The notes under the pieces were generated by a model. It saw only the letters and a list, made by a program, of their open reading frames with translations. It did no database searches and was not told the DNA's origin. This document shows, piece after piece, positions 56,261 to 64,000 of a stretch of DNA of 64,000 nt. The first letter of the stretch is position 1. Every line of letters begins with the position of its first letter. Source of the stretch: Carettochelys insculpta (taxonomy: Eukaryota; Chordata; Testudines; Carettochelyidae); assembly GCF_033958435.1 (NCBI RefSeq), contig NC_134150.1:35521501-35585500 (forward strand), in the 5' to 3' direction. Position numbers and translations under genes: made by a program.

Positions 56261-59200
56261 TGGAATCTGTTGGGAACATATGCCACTTCCACAGCATCTG
56301 TTGGATGAAGCCATCAGCGGAGAGCAGAGTCAGGCAGGCTGGGTGTGAGTGGTGTGTGTCCATAGAGTGAGTCGTTCAGGCGTGGGATTGAGCATCTGCT
56401 TGCATATGAATGAGTGAAAGACTCACTCTGCCCTTTTCATTCTGATTGCCAAATCCCGGACTTGGAGGCATCAGGTTCCTTTTGTCCGGCCTGAATGGGG
56501 TAAAGGAGCCTTATTGTAAATAACAGGAACTGCAGGCTCTGCCAGGAAGTTCTTTCTATTTTCTCACTCTATTTTCTGTGCCATAGAGGCACAATAGGGT
56601 TACATTATAGCTCAAGATCTATTTTATGTAGCCTTTAAAAAAATGATGAGCAAAATTGTATGACTTTCTTGTGTGAAAGCCTGAGCAATGTAAGGTGATA
56701 TACTTTATGGTGTATCAAACACCCAAAAAAAGAAAAGTAATGTCAATTAAATGAAGAATCCAGGATTATAATTGGAAGGCAGGGTGTTAGTTATAAGTTA
56801 TTTGTAATTTAACTTTGTTGTGTGTAAGAAATGCTGACCAGTTATTGTGATTTTTTCATTGTGGTAATTTAAGTAAATTACCAAAATACATAAGGCTGTT
56901 GTGCTTATATTGTGTTATTTTTACAAGAGAAATATGCATAATTTTGTACCAAAAATGCAGAATTTTGCATTTTTTGGCACAGAATTTTGGATTTCTTGAT
57001 GCAGAATTTCCCCAGGAATACTTCAGATAGAGAAATGGTTCAGGCATACTAACTGGATAATCTAATTCAGTAGACAATAACCTTCCCAATGATAACTTAC
57101 ATGAGCTATTTCGCACAAAGTGTATCTCAGTTATGTCATATCTATATCATAACAATTATTTTCATTAAAAATATAGGGTTTAATGGCATAGTATTCAGCT
57201 GCTAGCTGCTTTTGTGGGCTCCAGAGATTTACAGAGCTAGAGAGGAAAACCTCTCTTGGAAATGATAAGGAGTTTTCATATCATCAGAGGTTTCACGGAT
57301 TCAGGATGTCTTGTCAGTTGCACAAAATTTACAGAGACTCCATCTCCTAGTTACACTTGAAAAACGCTTATTTCAAAGGGCCTGAAATGGGAGGGAGGTT
57401 TTTTCCTTTTTGAAAATGTATTTGTGCTTACAATATTGAAAGTGGTCATTCGCATCTGCTTATTCACCATAAATCCAATTTATTAATATAGTGTTTGAGC
57501 CTTAAGCTGTAAAACATATAAGATACGCACGTTTTAAAATGAACAAGGTTTAGTAAAATGGATAAATGTTTAAATTACCCAAAAATTCCAAAAACCCCAC
57601 ACAATTAACCCATTTTCCCTATCAACAACAGCTACAAAAATAGCAAGGGTTAAAAGAACATCAATTCCTTCTAGAGAGCAAGGAACCTCTCTTTCACATA
57701 CTTGTACTTGTTTGTGTGGGCAGCCAAGCAAATAGCATGACAGCCCACATAATTAAGACATTTTTATCACATCAGATGTTTTCAGCTGGAGTGTTAAAAA
57801 GGCATTTGATCCAGAAATGGGACTAAGCATTTATTTCTCAGTTGACAGTACAGGAAAGCTGACAGTGTGCTACATCTCTAATAAGGCTCTACCTGCATAT
57901 GAAAAAATGATTGTCTCTCAAGACCAGCATACCTCCCTTTCAGATTGGTTGAGCTCATATTTTGACAAAGGAGGCATGCAAAAGCTCTCATGAAAATATT
58001 ATTGTTAAAAACGTTAATCAGTTTCTCAGAACTGAACACTGTTTTCAATGAGAGAGCCCAGGGGAGGTTTGTGGTAAAGGTATCTTCCATAAGCAGTTTG
58101 GAAATGTCTTTTGCTCTTGTCTAGATTTAGCCAGGTCCAGTTCCCAGAAACAAAAAGATAGAGAGAAGAGAGGACTTGCAAAGGCAGGAGAACTTTAGGG
58201 TGTGTGTTTTACTAAGCTGTTCGTTTAGACATCACCTTTAAGGTGGGGTGGATTCATAAGCTGAATACACAGTCAATTAATATAAGCACATTGAGCCTTA
58301 GTCAAAACAGTTCATTCCCCGACCAAGGTTAAATCTGAGAGGCTAAGCATTCTTAAAAAACTTGTTTTCCTCAAACTCTAAGACTGTTATGGGCTTTCTT
58401 GTTCCAGATTTCTACACAGCGTAATAGCTGGTCATGGAATTTAGACTTGAATCCGTGAAGGAGAAAGTGACAAAATGCCCCTTTTCACAAACCAGCATGC
58501 CATGAAGCACTGCTTGCATAGCATTTAAGGCTCTCCTTTTGTACTTCCTCCACATGTTTATCCTGATGGCTATTCTTCGTAGAACAAGTACCTAAAAGGG
58601 AAAAAAATATGACCTGTTAAAATTTAGTAGCTATCAGTCATCCCATTCTGCAGCCTTGCTGTGCGGTCAGAGGAAATTACTTCAGTTTTCTCATAATTTG
58701 CAGTCAAGGATTCCTGTCAAAAAGCAATGAAAATCCTTAACATATGCTTTAAGCCTAGTTTGGGGCAGTCAAATCACATTGTGTACCTGTCAGGCCTGCA
58801 TCCCCACTCTGACACTCGGATTGCAGAAAGTGGGGACATTAAAAATACCTTGCCTGGAAAGGCTCTGCTGAAAAAGGTTCCCTGAGGTCACAGATTCCCT
58901 GACCCTGGGCAGTGGTCAATGCTGCCATCCAAGTGAGGAAAAAACCCTTTAATCCAGGAAGACACATTTGGGATGTCTCCCTGTAGGGTAAACGCCAAGC
59001 TCCTGAGAGTGGTGTCCAAAGGCAAGACACCTGATAGCCACAGTGCCCACCATCTCCCCAGCCAGGTACCCTCCCCCTGCCGGTGACTCACCGGAGCCAC
59101 CCAGCCCCAACCTGCGCAGCTCTGAGAATCACATGGCACAGTGCGCAAGCCCCCGAGCCATTTGTATAGCCCCTGAGCTGCCGCCACCACTGGCTCCCAA

Positions 59201-59854
59201 GGAGCTGCTGCACAAGACCCGCAAGACACATTTGCCACAATCTGTTTCCTTGTTTGCCAGTTGGACAGTACAGGCTTAGAAACAAAGACCTGTAATCTGA
59301 TAGCTGACCTTTCAGTCTAAGGCATGAATCTACATAGACCCTTCTCAGGACACAGGAATCAGATGATTGCCTTTAAAAAAAAAAAAGGTAATATATTCAC
59401 AAAATGAGAGAAAACACCTCAAAAACATTACAGTTTCAGCACAGAGAATTATTTCCCTGCAATTCAGCTTTGAAGTTACAGGGTACAGGAAAAAGAATCA
59501 AACCATTAACCATAGCACCTGAAAAAAGTCCACTTCAATTTCAAAACAAACAAAACCTGATTGCATCTAACTACACATTCCTTACCTATCTATGGCTGAT
59601 TATGAAACGGCCAGGATATTTACTTGATTCATTCCGGCTGCTTAGGAGCAACCATTTCTCGCTGTCCCCTTTGCATCAGCCACACAGACCCCTCAGACTA
59701 CAACTCTTCTCAGTTCAAAAAAGTTTCTCTTCTTCCCATTGGCTTACCTGACTGCCTTCTGCTGAAGGTGCTCTGCAAGGGCTATCAATTTACAGGCATT
59801 CATTCATAACAGTACCTAAAGAGGGATTGACACACACAAATTTGCCATTTATTT
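56261..59854. other. Intergenic sequence upstream of HSD17B2
   Basis: No gene is supported. Positions 56900-57020 are A/T-rich with repeated 'cagaatttt' units. Positions about 58790-59280 are GC-richer with 'gtgaggaaaaaaccctttaatcc' and may be an old LTR-type repeat. The frames there have no recognisable homology. Confidence 0.4.
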
Positions 59855-60043
59855 GGGGAAGAAAGGGCCTCCAGAAGAAGCACGTCCTTCTGGAAGTTTT
59901 GGAGTCCTGAAGAACGGTCTTCCAGACTCCAAATCATGTGACATTATGCTAATGAGGCACAGGGAATTTGCATCTGTGCCTCATTAGCATCTTTCGCTCC
60001 GTGTATTAGCACTTCCTTCAGAAGTGGCCTGTGTAGAAATGGC
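59855..60043. mobile_element. Half of a family D MITE
   Basis: Matches the right half of 43799-44254, starting close to its centre ('gggaagaaagggcctccagaag') and ending 'ggcctgtgtagaaatggcc'. The left half is absent, as if the hairpin had been cut at its apex. Confidence 0.7.
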
Positions 60044-60044
60044 C

Positions 60045-60194
60045 TATGTGTGTAGATACTGTATTTTGAAACAGCTAAGTGCTATTTTGAAATGCGTTAT
60101 GTGTATAGCAGTGTCATTTTGAAATACACTATTCCGGAATAACTCTTCTGAAATAGCTTATTTTGCAATAAATTTGCTGTGTAGACATACCCTC
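60045..60194. repeat. Short MITE with TTTTGAAATA blocks
   Basis: It starts 'gtgtgtagatactgtattttgaaac' and ends 'tttgctgtgtagacatacc', with inverted 'gaaata..tatttc' type blocks between. It follows the family D half directly. Confidence 0.55.
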
Positions 60195-60740
60195 AGACTC
60201 TGTCTAGATTGGAAAAAAAGGTATTTCTTAAAATCAAATGCACCAAAAAATTGAAACACCACTTCATACTTGTAGTCGATACAAATTTAACACCTTTAAT
60301 GTCATGTTAGCCCATCCTGGGGTAAGCCCAGGTTATGACATGACTGACCAATGTGATATGAAAACTGGTAGTAGTTATTACAGATAGAGGTTTCAGTGAT
60401 GCTTCAATCATTTTAGCTAATTCTGTTTTAACATACACTTTTAAAGAAAAAATTAAAAAAAGATCTTCAAAGTTCCTCCAGAATAGGTGTATTTCTAATC
60501 TAAATTATTGACTGGCTGATACCTTCCTGTTGCTGGCTACGTTGTTGAGCAGTCTGTGCCTGCCAAAACTAAGCTTAATATAACCTTTAAAGTTCAGTAC
60601 AAGATATGGTCTGAAGTTAGTTGATTAGTTAATCTTATCCTTCAAAACATGAGGCCAACCCCTCCTAGTTTCAGTCACTAAAAATACAGTGATCATCCAA
60701 ATATGGAATGTGTCAATAGCCAAAGGAACATGCTAATTAC
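60195..60740. other. Intergenic sequence
   Basis: AT-rich, with no feature recognised. Confidence 0.5.
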
Positions 60741-61073
60741 AGAACAAAAAGGCAGTCTTTTAGCACTTTAAAGACTAACAAAATGATTTATTGGGTGATA
60801 AGCTTTCATGGGACAGACCCACTTCTTCAGAATCTGGAGATTCTGTTAAAAGTAAACTAGCACAATGAGAAGTTAACAGAAAGATAGAAAAAAATGAACT
60901 GAAAACTGACAGATCAGCTCCATAGGACAGAATGGGGGCTGAAGGTGGGGAAAGAAGGGGAAGAAAACTACTTACTTAAGGCTATGATCTGAAGAAGTGG
61001 GTCTGTCCCATGAAAGCTCATCACCTAATAAATTACTGTGGTAGTCTTTAAAGTGCTACAGGACTGCTTTTTT
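60741..61073. mobile_element. Penelope-like tail, inverted pair with insert
   Basis: The left arm (60741-60830) is reversed and the right arm (60989-61073) is forward, both with the 'cttcttcag' or 'ctgaagaag' core facing inward. About 155 bp lie between them, different from the insert at 11482-11638 and of unknown source. Confidence 0.75.
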
Positions 61074-61760
61074 CCTTGCTGCAAGTGTCTGTTAAGTGAG
61101 TTGCCTGAGGTTTCTGTGAATATCAAAGATGGGGAAACAGTCCAGGTAATTCATAAGGGAATTACAGGAAAAACAGTTGTATTTGGCTGCTGTGTTTCCT
61201 TGCGATAAAGTAGCTAATGGTAACATAATGGGAAAACCAAAACTATTAAGGTAACTTTAGTGCGATGACAGCTACATATTTGGAACTAGAAAGAGTCAAC
61301 AATGCAGGCCTGATATACAACAAATGCCAATGTAAATCAGATGTAAATCCACTGAAGTCAGGCCCCCAAATTCATAAGAAGGACACGCCCATTTTAACTA
61401 TAGTAGAAATAGTCTTTCTGTTTTGTGAAACTCCATTTAAGTTTATCAAATATGTGAAAGTTATATTTTACCTTATGCCATGCCTTACTCCTTCATGTCT
61501 ATTCCTGACTGCCAGTCATTATCCAGGCAATATATCGTTCACAAGGCTGAGCTGAAAGATAATAAAAATGAAAGAGGTGAGAAGGAAGAATGCCAGTAGT
61601 TATACCAGTCTTACATTTTTCAACATCTACTTCAAGATCCTGAAACAATTCCCCTTTCTTTGCCCCACCCCTCACCCAGTTGTTGTAAAACTCAGTCTGC
61701 CTTTAGCAACATCTTGCTATGCTGGTGTCTGTTACTGGATGAATGCTTCTCTCTAGGAGA
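61074..61760 (+). other. HSD17B2 upstream region and 5' UTR
   Basis: This should contain the HSD17B2 promoter and leader. There is no CpG island and no TATA box I would commit to, so the start site is not assigned. Confidence 0.5.
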
Positions 61761-62043
61761 ATGGACTCTTACATCTATAAAGCTGACCCTTCTGTCTTGC
61801 TCTGCTTGGTTATGACTGCAGCATTTGGAATAATCATCTTTTACAAAGCCAGAAAGAACAAGGTGGAGAAAAAGTGTATGTTTGTCTGTGATCTCCTGCT
61901 ACTTTTATTGGGAATATTCTGTTTTGCCACACTGAAAAGTTATGTAGGCTTAATCCTGTTCTCTGTGGCATGCCTCATCTTTTATATTTACTTATCAGTT
62001 CAAACAATGTTACCTGTGGACAGCAAAGCTGTATTGATCACAG
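61761..62043 (+). CDS. HSD17B2: HSD17B2 first coding exon
   Basis: Encodes the N-terminus of 17-beta-hydroxysteroid dehydrogenase type 2, the ER-membrane, NAD-dependent enzyme that inactivates estradiol and testosterone by oxidation. ATG 61761 is chosen over the in-frame ATG at 61743 because MDSYIYKADP leads directly into the membrane part. Hydrophobic segments LLCLVMTAAFGIIIFY, LLLLLGIFCFATL and GLILFSVACLIFYIYL precede LPVDSKAVLITG, the start of the Rossmann fold. GLILFSV and LPVDxKAVL are close to human HSD17B2. The exon is 283 nt and ends one base into the glycine codon at donor GTAAGA, as in the human gene. Confidence 0.93.
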
Positions 62044-63263
62044 GTAAGAGGGAACATGCAAAGTTTGGGAAGATAAATCTGCCCCTTTCATGGTTATTCT
62101 GTATAACTTTGTGTCTTCTTAAAGGTTATTTATTAACTATCCTGTAATCATTTTGCTCTTTTTCTTAGTTTTTTCCAGCCTTCGTTTTTTAGGTTCTGAA
62201 ATCACATTGTAAAACATTCTTTGTGCTCATTAATAATAATAATAATAATAATAATATTTTACTGGCTTATTGTCTTGAAAAAATTATAGATAGATTTTTT
62301 TTAAGAAGTGCCACTGATTTCTTTAACATTTATGCATATTGTATTGCTTATGTTGTTTAATCTTTTAGAACGAAGATGGTAAAGAGTAGACGCATTTTAA
62401 ATGTTACCAGAATGCAATGCCTTTGCTTACTTTTGAAAAACATTTTACTTGTATTTACTAGGCACTTGTGTACAATTATTTTTGACTTATGCATTTAAAC
62501 AATACTTAGTACCAAAGAATATTCAAGAAACTAATTCAGTGTGGTAAAATATTATGCTCACAATGTATACATTATCTGCCCATTTCTATGACATTATTAA
62601 TGAATGAGAGATTTTCCTAACAGTGGAAGTTCACTGTTTTGCCTAGAGCAATTTCCTGCTGCTCATTTGCTTTAGCAGTTTCTCCCCCACCCAACACCCC
62701 TTCTTGCTACGAATTTACCTTCTTAAAGCTGATTTGTTTGATTGACAGATTACACCAAAATTTGGGAAGTAATTTCGTTTGGGCTGACAAATATTATTAC
62801 TGAGATGAAAAGCAACAATTGATAAAACAACATCAGCAGCAAGGTCACGTCTTTTATTGTAGCTCAGTCAAGTTCCGTCTGTGGCATCCAGTCATGGCTC
62901 ATTTGCAGTGGTGTGTTGAATGAGGATGGACGGGGGCAGTGGGTGAATAGGGAATATATGATAGAGAGCGAATGCACCAGCTTGAATTTGATTATCCTTC
63001 GCAGTACTCTGGGTTTACAGTCAGGACTCTGGAGAGTTTCTCTTCTCTTTTTCTTTCTTTCTAGTACCTTTTGTGAGACCTTTAGATGTTGCCATTCTTG
63101 AATAAAAACATGTCAGTTTCTGAGGGCTTATCTCTACCAGACTGTATGGATTAATCAGTTGTGCTGCAGCTGATTGCATTGTATTGACAAGTTCCATCCA
63201 CCTTCGGCTGAGTTGAGATTTGGCTTTGCATACACACTGGGCTGCCCTAAAGCAATCAAAGTA
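62044..63263 (+). other. HSD17B2 intron 1, first part
   Basis: A (TAA)n microsatellite lies at about 62231-62255. No other feature is recognised up to the transposon edge at 63264. Confidence 0.6.
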
Positions 63264-63395
63264 CAGTCATACCCCGAGATACGCCCATTCAGGTTACGAG
63301 AATTTGACTTTACAAGGAGTTTCATTTAATACCCCTACTTCGGTTTATGAGGCATTTCTTCGCGTTTACGAGGACTGATTTGGATTTTGCGCGCC
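63264..63395. mobile_element. Pogo/Tigger-like or mariner-like element end
   Basis: After TA at 62-63 of this block's flank (63262-63263) it starts CAGTCATACCCCGAGATACG and continues 'caggttacgagaatttgact' and 'gcgtttacgaggactg'. CAGTC ends next to TA are typical of pogo/Tigger and related Tc1/mariner elements. It passes directly into GC-rich PDE8B-like sequence. The opposite end is not in the window. Confidence 0.6.
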
Positions 63396-63621
63396 TCAGC
63401 GGGACGCAGCCACCCTGCAGCGGGAGAAAGGCTGAGGCTCCAGGCAACGGCTGCCTGCAGCTGCTGCCTGCCCGGCGCATCTCTCCGCAGCGCCCGGTGG
63501 TGGTTTCCCAGAGCCCCCGGCCGGCCACCGTGGGCGCCCACCTCCGGAGCCGGGAGAGGAGGGGACAACGCCCATCCGCGGAGCTGCTGCCCTGGGTACC
63601 TCGGTCCATCCCTGCCTTTAC
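63396..63621 (-). pseudogene. PDE8B intron 1 start, captured
   Basis: On the minus strand this follows the exon copy through its splice donor GTAAAG. It is GC-rich with no stop-free coding homology, consistent with the first intron of PDE8B carried along with the exon. Its presence means the copy did not arise from spliced mRNA. Confidence 0.55.
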
Positions 63622-63912
63622 CTTGATGCTGCTGTGGCTGGTCTGGATCTCTGCCTCAGTGTTGCAGCAGTGGCATACCCCGGCCTGGCTAGTGACCGCA
63701 GGCTCCCTTCGCTCCTGGTAGCACGGGCTGGAGCTGGGCGGAGGCTGACGGCTCTGGTAGGCGAGCATGGGGGGGATAGAGTCGGCTGCATCGGTCTTGA
63801 CGAAGAGGCCACGCAGGGGGGAGGCGGCACGGTGCGGGGAGGTAGACTCGTCCAAGTCCCGGTAGTAGATCATGCCACTCTGCGAGACGTGGATGCTGGG
63901 CGCGCAGTCCAT
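63622..63912 (-). pseudogene. PDE8B: Copy of PDE8B first coding exon
   Basis: From ATG 63912 on the minus strand the 97 codons include [31 protein letters not shown] and a [10 protein letters not shown] segment before SIK and a GTAAAG donor. This is the N-terminal exon of phosphodiesterase 8B, a high-affinity cAMP phosphodiesterase; human PDE8B begins with the same [12 protein letters not shown] and its first exon also ends in a (T/S)(V/I)K. Here residue 2 is aspartate in place of glycine, removing the N-myristoylation site. The frame is otherwise open. PDE8B is unlinked in human (chromosome 5), so this is most likely a displaced copy inside HSD17B2 intron 1. An assembly join or a real rearrangement is the alternative. 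Confidence 0.75.
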
Positions 63913-64000
63913 CCCAGCCCCACTGCTGCTGCTCGCACACCCCCAGTGCAGCTGTGCCTTGGGTGCCACTCACCCCCTGCAGTGTTCCACCCCTGGTAGT
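63913..64000 (-). pseudogene. PDE8B 5' leader, captured
   Basis: GC-rich sequence upstream of the copied ATG, with the frame open through [13 protein letters not shown]. It probably derives from the PDE8B 5' UTR or promoter and runs off the window. Confidence 0.5.

Overview
This is vertebrate nuclear DNA, almost certainly from a turtle. It is AT-rich with small exons, large introns and many old transposons. The turtle call rests on four repeat classes: CR1 LINEs, a tRNA-headed SINE with a CR1-like tail, a multicopy Penelope-like tail carrying the 'gaagaagtgggtctg..cacgaaagc' motif, and many palindromic elements ending in 'gtctacact..agtgtagac'. These are as I remember them from turtle genomes; no database was searched.

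The gene order matches human 16q23.3. Positions 908-9891 (+) hold the last four coding exons of PLCG2, covering the second half of the C2 domain and the C-terminal tail. Positions 18409-21599 (-) hold SDR42E1, complete in two coding exons (396 codons). Positions 61761-62043 (+) hold the first coding exon of HSD17B2; its other exons lie beyond the window. Between SDR42E1 and HSD17B2, a CpG-rich promoter at about 30130-30800 starts a small gene I do not recognise. Two phase-compatible exons and a possible third would give a coiled-coil protein of about 64 residues. A second unrecognised coding candidate, on the minus strand, lies at 42238-42652.

Mobile DNA makes up much of the rest. An endogenous retrovirus at 24328-29086 has nearly identical LTRs, a 4-bp target duplication and a primer site matching tRNA-Asn, but its interior is gutted: gag is fused to late pol and env is absent. 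Penelope-like (PLE) pieces occur at 11388, 31540, 31801, 38331, 49384 and 60741. The one at 49384-50360 keeps its C-terminal coding end and is split by a solo LTR. There are also CR1, RTE-like, L2-like and MIR fossils, a hAT-like element with an 8-bp duplication, three TA-flanked elements, and at least five families of palindromic MITEs.

Two observations stand out. At 11388-11752 two inverted PLE tails enclose a second copy of about 155 bp of the PLCG2 3' UTR, whose source lies 1.5 kb upstream. At 63622-63912 (-), within HSD17B2 intron 1, there is a copy of the first coding exon of PDE8B, normally an unlinked gene. It has its splice donor and some intron, lies next to a TA-flanked transposon end, and has lost the glycine needed for myristoylation.
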